NCBI RefSeq assembly: GCF_000226115.1
Contig: NC_016460.1
Location: 4,092,001-4,156,000 of the forward strand
Direction of reading: 5' to 3'
Length of the DNA: 64,000 nt
From: Thermothielavioides terrestris NRRL 8126
Taxonomy: Eukaryota > Ascomycota > Sordariomycetes > Sordariales > Chaetomiaceae
The translations under genes were made by a program, and so were the position numbers. Shown here piece by piece: positions 46,444 through 57,066 of the stretch (positions are counted from its first letter, which is position 1; each line of letters opens with the position of its first letter). The notes under the pieces are model-generated. The model ran no database searches and was not told the origin of the DNA. It saw nothing but the letters and a program-made list of their open reading frames with translations.

Positions 46444-49383
46444 TCATCGCCGCCTGGTTCTCCTCCCCGCGCCAGCAACCGCATCATACCGCTGCTGCAG
46501 CACATCGTAACCCCCCATCTCAGCCAGCGTCAACTTCTCCTGCCTCGCAAAAGACCACGACGCCCCGGCCTCCGTCTCCGATTTGCCGGCGGCAGCAGCA
46601 GCAGTCCCGAGCATCCTCCTCATCAGCTGCTCCTTGTAACGCGTCGCCTCCGGGTCTTCGTACTCCAGCTGCGTCGCGGGCGGGGGCACATCCTTCTGAT
46701 CGCCTCCCCCTCCGCCCCTTGCACCCGCCGCCACGTCAGATATGGCCGTGGCAGCAGCGAGTGTAGTAGCGACGGCGGTCGGCCCCGTGGCTGAGTCGCC
46801 GCCGTTGCTCGTGCTGCTCGCGGCCGACGCGTTGCTGATGGCGCGGCCAAGGATGTTGCGTTTGCGCCGCTTTGGGCGGCCCGCTGTGTCCTCGCCGCCC
46901 CCGCCCCCGCTGGCGTCGGGCATGGGCAGCGGGGCGGTCGCGGCGCCGGCGAGGGCCGACGCGGTGGTGTCCAGGAGGGAGGTGACGAGCTTGGAGGAAA
47001 TGGCGAGGCGCTCGGCTGCTGCTTTCTCGGCTTCGGCCCGTTTCTGGTCGGCTTCTGGATCTGGACTCCCCCCTGCTGCCACTTGCTGTTGTTGTGGCTG
47101 CTTCTCCGCGTTCTCCTCGTTTTCTGGGGCTGGGTCGTCGCCCAGCTGGCCGACGTCGCCATCGGCGGCTTCCGAGTCTGCAACCTCGCTTGCTACCCGA
47201 CGCATTGGTTTGCGCGGCGTAGTGGGGGATTTGTTCAGAGAGTTAGAGGATGTTTCTGAGAGCGGAGCTCCCGGAGGGGGAGGATTCTTCTTCCCAAAAC
47301 TGGCGTTGAAGTCGTCTGTGGGAAAGACGTGCGTGGGAGCGGTCTCGAAGTGGGTAATGGCGGTAGTATTCGAGTCGTGCTCGGTGGGAGGGTCCTTCCG
47401 ACGCCGGGCTGAGTCGTCGACCTGTTCTTTGGCGGTCACAAATGCCGACTCGTCCAGGTCACGATGTTGTTTCGATCTGGTCGTCGCCGCCTTGGGGAGC
47501 AGGTCTTCGTCTATCCGTTCGTTGCTCGAGGATTTGTGCTGATTTCCTCGGGTACTGTCCTTGCTTTTCTGCTTTTCGCTACCTTGCGTTTGCAGTTTCG
47601 GACCCTCGAGCTTCTGCTTCAACTCTGGAAATAGAAACCCAGCGATCGGAACCATGTATCCCGTTGAAATGCATTCCCACAGCCAGTCAGCACGGACGAC
47701 GGGTACTTTCCAAGCGAGGGCCAGCTCGAGCTTCTGCTTCCGCACCGCTGACAGAGACGTGCACACCAAGATAGAAGCATTGGGTGTAAACCTCTCCTCA
47801 TACTTGGCGCCCAGCTGGCGTATGGACTTGTCAGCTTGGTTGAGATCGACTCCGGTAAAGCCGGCGGTGCATATGGACAGGGTTTCGAACCCCGAGATCG
47901 GAAAGACGGGGAAGGGGCGCCCTATGATATGTTGGGTTGGATCGAAGAAGTACTTCTTGTGCATACACCTCTCAATGTAAAATTCCGTGATGACGTGCAC
48001 ATTTTCAGGTACCCGGGGATGGGTATCCGCGGCAGAGGTTTGCGGCACGATGAGGAACCGGTGAGCCAGCTGGGCTCCCGATGTCGAGACCACCTCGTCG
48101 AGGGAGTGGCAGACTAGCCCACCCAATGACGCGACGACGTTGACGAGGATCTCGGTCTTGGCTGGTGAGAACCCATGGATGTAGAAACAGCAAGACGCGA
48201 AGACGCCGTTGTGGCCCGAGACGCCAAAAGATGAGTGCTTCGAGTCCTGTGTCTCCAGCGACTTGGCTCCTGACGGCTGGGTCGGCTGGCTGGTTCGCTC
48301 GGCAGGCGGGACGGCCACTTTTGTCGAAGCTTGCTGGGTGACGGCAGCAGGCGTAGGCCCCGATGCTTGAGGTTTGCCTAGTATGTCTCCCCACAGGTTG
48401 TCCCTTTGGCTGTTCAACTTCATGCTGGCAGTCTTGCGTAGCTTCCGCTGACCCTCCTCCCCCGCAGCATTGTGCGCTCTAAGTCTCTTGCCAAGCGACG
48501 AAATACGCGCTTTCTGCTTGTTCCAGGCGCCTACCCCCCTCTCTTCCCGAGGCAAGACCGGGTCGTACAGCTTCTCGTCCAAGATCAAGCCGCGCTCGAC
48601 ACTGTCGTGGACCCATTCTACCGAGACAGTCGTGACACCCCAGTTCTTCGCGGCCTGGTATTTTCGCCCCTCCGGCTTGTGGACGATCAGGTGGGTGACC
48701 CGTTTCGTCAGGTCGCCCGTGTACAGCCCGCCGTTGGCTTCGATCTTGTCAATGATCTGCTGGCGCTCATCCGGGTCCTCGAAGCCGGTCATGCAACAGA
48801 GCAGCCTCCGGCGCTGCAGCTTGGAGCCGTCAGGGGCGGGCTCGCATCCACCGGTCTCGAAGGGGCGCAGCTGCCATTCCCTCTCCAGCGCGAGAAAGTC
48901 GATCTCGGCGTCCTGGACCCACAAATCGCGGACGGCCTCGACCCAGCCAGCGGCCATGGCCCTGACATCCGGGCGCTCTTTGGCAACATGGCGATACTTC
49001 GCGGTGTTGTAATCGCCAACGATCAAGTGGGTGCAGTCGGGTGTCAAGTCGTATTTGTGCTGACCGCCGAGCTCGGTCGTCTTGGCTGCGATGTCGGCCT
49101 AGACAGGGAGAACATGGGTTAGCTTGACACGAAGTTTGTGGCTTGTTGGCGGCAACCGGGGAGTTATCAACTTGAGGAACCGAGACCTCTGTGTCGTGTC
49201 GGGCAGCCAGACACGGCAGGCAGCGAGAAGAAGAAAGAAAAAGAGAGGGGAAAGCAATTGGGGAAAGCAACTCACCCTCAGCTCGGTCGGGACGCTGGTG
49301 CAGCACACCACGACGCCCTTGAATGGATTGGCAGAGTCAAAGAGAGACTCGTCGCCATCAAAGGGCGCTGTCGGCGTGGCCAT
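46444..49383 (-). CDS. Four-BRCT replication/checkpoint scaffold (Rad4/Cut5/Dpb11/TopBP1)
   Basis: Two exons, 49383-49276 and 49098-46444, 920 aa. The 177-nt intron runs GTGAGT...AGCTAAC...CTAG. Exon 1 opens the first BRCT (FKGVVVCCTSV). BRCT1 spans about residues 20-105 (TPDCTHLIVGD, WVEAVRDLWV). BRCT2 spans about 120-215 (RRLLCCMTGF, RVTHLIVHKPEG, VEWVHDSVERG). BRCT3 spans about 335-430 (CCFYIHGFSPAKTEILV) and BRCT4 about 435-530 (LSICTAGFTGVDLNQ, RADWLWECISTGYMVP). The remaining 390 residues are charged, Gln/Ala-rich and end basic (AGRRTRRR). Two BRCT pairs plus a disordered tail is the fungal Rad4/Dpb11 layout. The protein binds phosphorylated Sld3/Sld2-type and checkpoint partners to start replication and activate Mec1/Rad3-type kinase. 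Same strand as the Nudix gene downstream on the map. Confidence 0.9.
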
Positions 49384-49672
49384 CGCATTTCTGGTCCTGT
49401 TGTCTGCGTCACAGTTCGCAGTTGGGTCCAAGGAAACAAACAGTGCCTGTGCACGCTGGTGGTTTGGACAGCCGGCTTGAGACGCGCTTGAGCGCGTGGG
49501 CAGCTGACAAAGTGGGGCCAGCCCTGCGTTACAGATAGTCAGGTAACCTTCGCGCAGAAGTTTCCATTGTACGGATACGATATGCCGTAACGTTACCCGC
49601 ACCTGTCACAGCAAGGCAGACGATGACAGGGTTAGGGCTCAAGGCGAGGGCTGACTGCCGTTGAAGGCCCCT

Positions 49673-50335
49673 CTATCCCTCTATGCTCCTCTCGTTATCC
49701 TCTCTTCTGAGCTTGAAACCGAGCAAGACGACTCTCCTCTGGGCTTCCGACGTAAACCTAATGTCCATCACCTCCCCGCTTGCGCTACCCGGCGCCTTGA
49801 CCTTCCCTTGGGTACACTCCTCCTCAGTGGCCCAGACAAAACGCACATGCTCGTTCGGATCCAGCGTCACTTCAGGCAGGACCTGCTTCTCCAGGTCTCC
49901 GTTGGACTCACTGGACCCGGCGGGAGCAGGGGTAGGGGTCTCAACCTCGACCTCGAACGTGACCTTCACCACAGCAAGTCCGCGGCGGGTCAGGAACACG
50001 TCCTCCTGGCCGACCTGCCTCACCACGTTCGTGAGCCGCAGCCCGGCCTCCTCCCACAGCTCGCGCGCGAGACCGTGGAGGACGGTCTCGTCCTCCGCGT
50101 CGCACGCGCCGCCGGGGATTTCCCAGCGCAGCGGCATCGAGTCGTGCGGCGCCCGCTGGAGCAGCAGGACGCGGTCCTCGCCGGCGGCGCGGGAGAACAC
50201 GAGGGCGCCCGTGGCCGCGCCCGAGATGAGCGGGCGCGCCGAGACGAAGGTTTTGGCGGGGACGTTGAACTCCGCGACGGCGGGCTGGTGCGTGAAGGCG
50301 AGGCCGCCCTCGGGTAAGGGGCGCGGAATCGTCAT
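49673..50335 (-). CDS. Nudix hydrolase
   Basis: Single exon, 220 aa. The Nudix box is complete: G-G-A-C-D-A-E-D-E near residue 75, followed by RELWEEAGL, matching GX5EX7REUXEEXGU with the catalytic Glu residues in place. It is preceded by VLLLQRAPHDSMPLRWEIPGG, as in small stand-alone Nudix enzymes that cleave nucleoside diphosphate derivatives. Substrate cannot be told. There is no targeting signal. The stop lies about 290 bp from the start of the BRCT gene on the same strand, and the 5' end faces the MDR gene across 782 bp. Confidence 0.9.
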   Translation of the reverse strand: MTIPRPLPEGGLAFTHQPAVAEFNVPAKTFVSARPLISGAATGALVFSRAAGEDRVLLLQRAPHDSMPLRWEIPGGACDAEDETVLHGLARELWEEAGLRLTNVVRQVGQEDVFLTRRGLAVVKVTFEVEVETPTPAPAGSSESNGDLEKQVLPEVTLDPNEHVRFVWATEEECTQGKVKAPGSASGEVMDIRFTSEAQRRVVLLGFKLRREDNERSIEG

Positions 50336-51117
50336 GGCCGGGGGTTATGCGGGCGGCAAAACACTCATGCCGAGGCGCAGGTGAGTTGATTGATGCTGTC
50401 GATGATGAAGCTTAGACTAGAGCGGTATTATTCGGAAATGGGACCGCGATGCGCAGCGGTCAGCTTGCGGTGTGCGTTGTTGGGAGAGCCATGAACAAAC
50501 GACCAGCAACGCATGCCACAAACACGCTGCGGATGCCCCGCTTTGCTGCCTGGGCGGGCAACTCAAACTCTCGACCCAACCGAAGAAGCAAGGCGGACCA
50601 CGGGCTGAGCCCATGGAACGCCGAGGTTCCTCTCCCAAGAGCTGGAAAACTGCGACACCTCGAATCTGCGTCTTGCCCCTGTACCGGGGTTGCTCACTCA
50701 GCCGAAGTCCGGATATGGTGAAATGCTGAATTGGTGCGCTTGCAATCACAGAGACGCCGGCGGACGCCCTCGGAGCACGGAGGTAGTCGCTGTCCGTCTT
50801 ATTCCGACTTGATGGGTTTATTCCCACTTGAAGGGGTTATTGCCACTTGATGGGCTTCCTCCGTTCGACTTGACGGGCTTCGCATGTAGATGCGAGACCA
50901 GAATCAGGGATGGCTCCAAACCCGCTGACTCAGGTTGCTGCTCGGCGCTGTCCAGAATCGTCCGAAAACGGGATGCGAACGCTAAACGAGCCGCGCTTTT
51001 CCGCCCATCGAGCGATGTCTTGTTCTGGTCTCAAAAGGGCTGGCGTCGTTCTATCGCCCCCCTTCTGATATTAATACGCTGGCATTCTCCTCACCTTCAG
51101 GCCCAAGCAATCGAACA
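50336..51117. promoter_or_regulatory. Divergent promoter region of the Nudix and MDR genes
   Basis: 782 bp between head-to-head ATGs. It contains a short tandem repeat array (50801-50880), 240-320 bp before the MDR start. No gene is recognised. Confidence 0.45.
50801..50880 (+). repeat. Degenerate 19-bp tandem repeat, four units
   Basis: Units at 50801-50819, 50820-50838, 50839-50857 and a 23-nt variant at 50858-50880 share the core ACTTGAxGGG(x)TT. Units 1-3 are exactly 19 nt. Confidence 0.85.
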
Positions 51118-52278
51118 ATGGCAGCACGTCCCATCAGATTTGCCCTGGCGAAAGCGAAATTTGGCCTTCTCTCTACGCCCTTGACTCGCCCACTCGGGAG
51201 CCAGCCCCTCTCTACTGCTGTACTTACCCGCCAACCAACCGCCAAAATGGCCTCGCAGGCGCTTCCGCAAACGATGAAGACCCTCCTCCAGGCCTCGCGG
51301 CAAACGACCGAAGTCCTCTCTACAACCGCGCCCGTGCCCACCCCTACGCATCCGGAGGACGTGCTCGTCCGCGTGCACGCCGCAGCCCCCTGCGCGGGCG
51401 AGCTCCTCTGGGCAATCTACTTCCCCGAGAATATCCCCGCCGACAAGGAGCTGGTGCCCTGCCAGGACATGGCCGGGACCGTCGTCACGGCGCCCGCCGG
51501 CAGCGGCTTCGCCGCGGGCGACCGGGTCTACTGCCGGATCGACGCGTCGCGGGCGGGTGCGGCGCGCGACTACGCCCTGCCGCGCGTCAGCGAGCTGGCC
51601 AAGATCCCCGAGGGCCTGGGCTGGACCGAGGCCGCCGCCACGCCGCTGAGCGCCCTGACGGCGTGGCAGGCGCTGTTTGTGCACGGCGGCCTGGACGCGA
51701 AGGCGATCAAGGGGGACGCGGCGGCGCGAGAGAGGAACGGGCGGATCCGCGTGCTCGTGACGGGCGCCGCGGGCGGCGTGGGCAGCTGGGCGGTGCAGCT
51801 CGCAGCGCTGGCCGGCGCGAAGGCGGTGGTGGCCGTTTGCGGGCGCGGCAAGGAGCAGAAGGTGCGGGAACTGGGCGCGACCGAAGTGGTCGACTACACC
51901 AAGACGTCGATCGAGGAGTGGGTGGCAGCCGACCCGGCCGCGCGCGAGTGCGATCTCGTCTTCGAGATGGTCGGAGGCAAGACGCTGGCGGGATGCTGGG
52001 CTGCCGTGCGAGAGGGGGGTGCCATGGTGACCATCAACACGCCTCCCGAGTTGGGCAAGCCCGAGGGTCTGAACAAGCAGTTGTCCAAGGCCCTGTTCTT
52101 CATCGTCGAGCCGCTTGGCAGCAACCTTGCCGAAATTAGCGAGCTGATCGCGGCCGGCAAGGTGCGGCCGACGGTGGATAGCGTGTGGGACTTCGCCGAT
52201 TACCAGAAGGCCTTCGCGAAGCTCGAGGAGGGTCACACCAGCGGCAAGATCATCATCAAAGTTAGCGACGAGGCATGA
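51118..52278 (+). CDS. MDR-superfamily quinone-oxidoreductase-like protein
   Basis: Single exon, 386 aa. After a 40-residue basic, Ser/Thr-rich leader that may target mitochondria, an alcohol-dehydrogenase-like GroES fold follows (VLVRVHAAAPCAGELLW, VPCQDMAGTV, AAGDRVYCRI). A Rossmann domain begins near residue 215 (RVLVTGAAGGVGSWAVQLA) and binds NADPH. ATPLSALTAWQALF and the C-terminal GKIIIKV are usual for the zeta-crystallin / quinone reductase branch. The cysteines needed for zinc are absent, so a zinc-free NADPH-dependent enone or quinone reductase is likely. A second ATG at 51247 would give a cytosolic form. Confidence 0.87.
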   Translation: MAARPIRFALAKAKFGLLSTPLTRPLGSQPLSTAVLTRQPTAKMASQALPQTMKTLLQASRQTTEVLSTTAPVPTPTHPEDVLVRVHAAAPCAGELLWAIYFPENIPADKELVPCQDMAGTVVTAPAGSGFAAGDRVYCRIDASRAGAARDYALPRVSELAKIPEGLGWTEAAATPLSALTAWQALFVHGGLDAKAIKGDAAARERNGRIRVLVTGAAGGVGSWAVQLAALAGAKAVVAVCGRGKEQKVRELGATEVVDYTKTSIEEWVAADPAARECDLVFEMVGGKTLAGCWAAVREGGAMVTINTPPELGKPEGLNKQLSKALFFIVEPLGSNLAEISELIAAGKVRPTVDSVWDFADYQKAFAKLEEGHTSGKIIIKVSDEA

Positions 52279-53377
52279 AAGGGTATGTTGTTATGATCAT
52301 GTATCGTGAGCTGTCGCCACTCAGTCAAAGGCCTGCTGCATCTGAAGTATCCATCGCGGTTGTTTTGCATCGAACTTGATTTGGAGACATTGGTGTGGTG
52401 TTGAAGGAGCTGAGAGGGCCAACTCGACGGTTTCGAAGCAATGTGCGGGGCAGAAGACAGCCTGCTTTGATTGGGTGCAAATGCCTGCGGCGGGGCACCT
52501 GAGACGGCTCCTTGTGGGCAGTGGTGGCTTGGGCCCCCACCAAGCAGCCAAACAGGCAAACCACTTCCTTGCTCAAAGTCCCGCTGCAATGCTCGGGCCT
52601 GGCCTCCAATGTCAGACCCCTGCTGGAGTGTTTGATCTCCCTTGGCGTTCATGTCGCAGGAATATGTGCGATAAGCTGTGGTAATCGAGCCGAGCCTCAT
52701 GTTGGCGGGGCCACAGCGCGCTTCCCCAGGCCAGCGAGTTCTCGCGCGCGCGGCTATGAGGTCCCCTGGCTGTGCCACCAGCCTGGGCTCCGCTGACTTG
52801 GAACGGGCGAAACAGCCGCCGCGCTTGTCTGATGCTTTCCAGGCTGTGCTTCACTCAACCTGGACACAGTACACTACGTCGGCCGGGGAAAGCGTTGCTG
52901 GCAAGTGCTTGTCGAGGCTGGGCTGAGACGGCGACATCAACACGGGGCTACACTACACCCCCCTGGGTCTCGTCTGCCCACCTACCTGATTGACCTTTGG
53001 CCTGGGGCCGGGGGACCGAACGCTCTCTTTTCCTCGTTCTGTTTCTGTGTCCTTCATGCTTGGTTGTTTGCTCTTGTTTTCTCTTTTCCCGGTGGTTTTA
53101 CCCCCTTCTCTCCCGCTTTTCCCTTCTGTTGTGGTAGTTGTTGTTGCCACTCGTTGAGAGCCTTCAGTGCTCCCTCCCAAACGAGCTCGGGAGCCCGGTG
53201 TTCCATATCTCCATTCGCTTCTCTTCCCTCGCTTGTTGTCTTGTAGCTGGAACCGGCTGGCCGTTGCCAGCATCTTTCCTCCTCCTTTACCCGTCGATAA
53301 GCTCGTCCACTGATCGTGGCGTTTCTGTCCATGCAGACACCATTGAGGCAGTCCTCCGTCGACAGCCATTGCCAGCA
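52279..53377. other. Intergenic; CT-rich leader of the aspartic protease
   Basis: No gene recognised. 53020-53140 is strongly pyrimidine-rich and probably promoter or leader. A TACACTACAC word lies near 52950. Confidence 0.45.
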
Positions 53378-55048
53378 ATGGCATTTTCTTTCCTCCTCTT
53401 GCCAACGGTGTTGCTCATCCCGTTGTTCTGCCGCCATGTCACTGCTCTACAGGCCACCGCTTTACGACAGACAGCACACGACCCTGGCTGCGTCCATCTA
53501 CCCGTCATCCATTCAACAAACGTCAACTACTTTTCCAGCAAACGAGCGGTCCAGTTACAGCTAGCCAACAGGTCAGATGTGGCTTACTATGCCCAGCGTA
53601 CGTGAACAACCCTCCCTCCCCCTCTCCCCCCTTTCTCAATCACTTCTACACGTCCTTCGCCTAACACATTTTGCAGTCAGCATCGGCACGCCGCCGCAGC
53701 CCGTGTTCGTCCAGCTGGACACGGGGTCTTTCGAGCTGTGGGTGAACCCTGACTGTACATCAATAACGGGAGCCGATGCGGCCTTCTGCGAGCGGACCGG
53801 GCAGTTCGACACGAAAAAGTCTTCAACCGCGATCTCGCTGGGCGCCACGAAGACCTTGCAATATGGCATCGGATCAGCCAACATCACTTACTTCACGGAC
53901 ACGATCACGCTCGCGGGCAGCTCGGCGGCGCTCCAGGCCGTCCAGTTCGGCGTTGCCACCGCCTCACAGGACGCCTCCTCGGGCATTCTGGGGATAGGAT
54001 ACGGGAAAGGCATCGCCACGAATTACCCCAACTTTATCGACCAGCTCAGAGCCCAAAACGTGACCCGGGTCAAGGCGTATACCCTTGCCCTAGGGAGCAA
54101 GGATGTGGAAGAAGGCGTGATTGTTTTCGGCGGCGTCGACACATCCAAGTTTGCTGGGAAGCTGGCCAAACTGCCGATCATCCCGGCCGCACAATCGCCC
54201 GACGGCGTCCCTCGATTCTGGGTGGAGATGCAGTCCGTCTCGATGACGCCCCCGAACGGCGTGAGCCACGTCTACAATGCCAGCAGCACGCCCCTGTTTT
54301 TCGACAGCGGGTCCACCATGACCCTTCTGCCGCCAGACCTCACGAACGCCATCGCCCGTGACTTCGGCGCCCAGGGACCCGATGCCAACGGATTCTTCAG
54401 GATCGACTGCGCCCTGACGACACTGAACGGCACCGTCGACTTCGCTTTCGACGGGGTAACGATCAAGGTCCCGTACAAGGAGCTCGCGCGGGAGGTCGCC
54501 AGCAGCCCACCTGTCTGCTTTCTCGGAATCATGTCAAGCGACCGCTTCACGCTTCTTGGCGATACCTTCTTGCGGTCAGCATACGGTGTGTTCCCCGCGC
54601 CCATTTGCCCATTTATACCCCGGCACGCGTAGTTGCTGACCACCCGGTTCACACAGCTGTCTTCGACCTCGAAACCAACGCCATCTGGCTATCACAAGCA
54701 GAGAACTGCGGCTCCTCGCCGGCGGCGCTCAACAATATCCAGGATTTGGCGGCGGTGACCGGGAAGTGTGGCGTGACGGAAGCTGCCGACAAGGACACGA
54801 GCAGCACGGCAGTCTCCAGCGTGGCACCAGAAAGTGCCGAGGCGCTCCCTGCTCCCACGGCTAGTACCGTAGGGCTGGCGGCTACAGGGACAACCTCGCC
54901 GGGCAGGACGACGCCCACGGCGCCCACGGCGTCCACGACACCCACGACGCCCTCGTCCAGTGCTGGGAGCTGCTTCAGGGGTCAGGCCGGAATCGTATGG
55001 GTTGTGGGTGTGATGATGTTGCTGCATATGCTCAAGCTGGTATTATGA
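53378..55048 (+). CDS. GPI-anchored pepsin-like aspartic protease (yapsin type)
   Basis: Three exons, 53378-53597, 53677-54585, 54657-55048, 506 aa. The introns (79 and 71 nt) start GTACGT and GTGTGT and have CTAAC and CTGAC branch sites. A signal peptide covers residues 1 to about 24 (FLLLPTVLLIPLFC), followed by a propeptide. Both catalytic motifs are present: VQLDTGSFELWV near residue 85 and FFDSGSTMTLLP near residue 285. A Ser/Thr/Pro-rich stalk and a hydrophobic C-terminus (GIVWVVGVMMLLHMLKLVL) point to a GPI anchor. The enzyme should sit on the plasma membrane or wall and process surface or secreted proteins. Several Asn-X-Ser/Thr sites are present. Confidence 0.92.
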
Positions 55049-56147
55049 TGACATCTAGACGCATGGGTTCCTGGCGAGCTATACCCGAGATTAGAGAAGC
55101 ATCTGGCATATTTACCATTATTAATCACCGCCATCAACCGCACCTCATGGAAACCTGGGGTCCTGTCCAAGTTGTTGGATTGTTCATGCGACTGAGTGGC
55201 CCCAACGAGGTTCGGGACCGCCTCGCAGGGCTTGGATGCTTGGCTAGTTGATGTCTTTTTCTGGAGTAAACGCGCGAGTGCTGACTTGGGTGGTGGGCAG
55301 GATTCTGCATCTATCCGCTTCTGACTTCGCTGCGCGACGCGGCGCTTCCTTCCTCTCTTTCTCCCGCTCCCAGCAGATTTACTGTCGGAAGCTTGTCCAC
55401 TTCCTAGCCTCGTAAGCCGCCAACAACAACCGCTTGGACGATATCGGGTCGTCGCCGTATATGACTCCTGCGGTCGGACGGCGCCGTAGCATCATCAGCC
55501 CATCAAGTGTTTTCAGGCGGAAAACGGCCGTATGAAGAAGAGATGTTCCAAGCCGTTTTGCCGAGAGAGACACACTGTGATTTGTGAACAATCATCACCT
55601 AACACATCCAGAAGGAGGCAGGATTGTTGCCGGAGGTGAAGTCGGGGCCGAACTCGAAGGAACCCGGACCGCCGACCCTGTTCCGTCGTGCAGTTCTTCT
55701 CGCCCATAGGCCGATACCAAGGTTGGCCTTGTGCAGCTGCCCAAGGGCACCATGATGACCTCGGGCGGATGCTCGAGCCACGTCGTTCCTCTCCCCCAAA
55801 GACGTGGTGTAAGCCGGAACCCAGGTCTCGGACCGGGGAAGAGTACTGCGTAAGAGAAGCGAAGCTCCAATGACGCTCTTATGGTATTTTATAAACACAG
55901 TGGAGGGCGAGGGTAACCAACTCCTTCAGGATCTAGCACCAACACCTCCTGCGAACTGGGCTTTGCACCGGCGGTCTAGTGTGTTGTCTGCTGTCACTGG
56001 GTTTGGGGGCCGAAATCCGCCGCCAAATCCCCCGCAGCTTATTCAATATCTCCCTTCCTCGCAGCAGCTCCTCAACTGCCACTTGATGTTTACTTGTCTT
56101 CCCCAAACCAGTGGACAAGTCAAGCCTGAAGCTCAACTCCTGTGACG
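55049..56147. other. Intergenic, no gene seen
   Basis: 3' flank of the protease and 5' flank of the hemerythrin gene. Frames of up to 99 codons on both strands carry no recognisable motif. Confidence 0.45.
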
Positions 56148-57066
56148 ATGGCAAGCAGCGCATTGCCGCCTATGTACACGGACACGCCACTGGCGCCGAT
56201 TCCAACGGCCAAGTTTGAAACCGGCAAGGTGACCACCGCTGGCGCCGACGGCTCTTGTGCGTGCCTGTGCTTACTGACCTTACTGCTTTCCCCAGGATGA
56301 CCCCTTCACCATCGAGGCTTCTCACATGGCTCTCAGCCACAACGCGTTCATCCGCGGCTTCAATACCATCTACCAGCAGGCTCCCCGCGTCGGCCCGGCC
56401 GACAAGGCTGACTTCGTTGGCTACTGCCTGGCCTGGGTTGACTGCGTGGCGACCCATCACCACTACGAGGAGACGGAGCTCTTCCCGAACATCGACAAGG
56501 CCGCCGGCCAGACGGGCTTGATGGACAGCGCGGTCCACGAGCACGAGGCGTTCCAGGGCGGGCTGGAGCGGTTCCGAAATTATCTGCAAGACGAGGGCGC
56601 CGGCTTCTCGGGCGCTAGGCTGGTCAGCATCATGGACGAGTTCAAGGAGCCGCTCTACAGCCACCTGAAGTCCGAACCGCCTGCCATTGTAGCGCTCGCC
56701 AGGTATAGCACCAAGGACAAGCCGATCGATATTCTCGGCATCGCCGACGCTGCAGGCAAGTCTCCTCGTTGAATTCCTCCTCTTAGGCTGGTAGAAGTAT
56801 TGCGCTGATAAGCATCATCATCTTACTTCTCACGTTGAACAGGCAAGAAGCAAGTCACCCTAAAATTCATGCTCAACACCTTGCCAGTCTTCTTCCTGAA
56901 CATGGAGACGGTGGAGTTCGAGGGCGGCATGTGGCACGGCGTATTTCCGCCTCTGAAAGGCCTGGCCAGGACCGTCATGAACCAGGCCATCCCAATGTTG
57001 CACTCTGGCCGGTGGCGGTTTGCCAGCTGTTCGGCGGACGGAAGAGCGAAGCGCCTGGCGGTTTGA
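56148..57066 (+). CDS. Hemerythrin/HHE cation-binding domain protein
   Basis: Three exons, 56148-56228, 56296-56755, 56843-57066, 254 aa. The first intron is GTGACC...CTGACCTT...CCCCAG. The second begins GCAAGT and ends CAG: a GC-AG intron. Its phase is the only one that joins ADAA to GKKQVTLKFML. The helical domain has the iron-ligand pattern SHNAFIRG, THHHYEETELFP, HEHEAFQGG and YSHLKSE, spaced as in HHE proteins. Such proteins bind a di-iron centre and sense or store oxygen or iron. No signal peptide is seen, so it is probably cytosolic. The last exon adds a C-terminal segment (MWHGVFPPLKGLART) common to fungal members. Confidence 0.88.

Noticed and set aside
51097..52236. 379-codon frame antisense to the MDR gene
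   Set aside because: Shadow frame; the plus strand shows full MDR motifs including the Rossmann glycine pattern.
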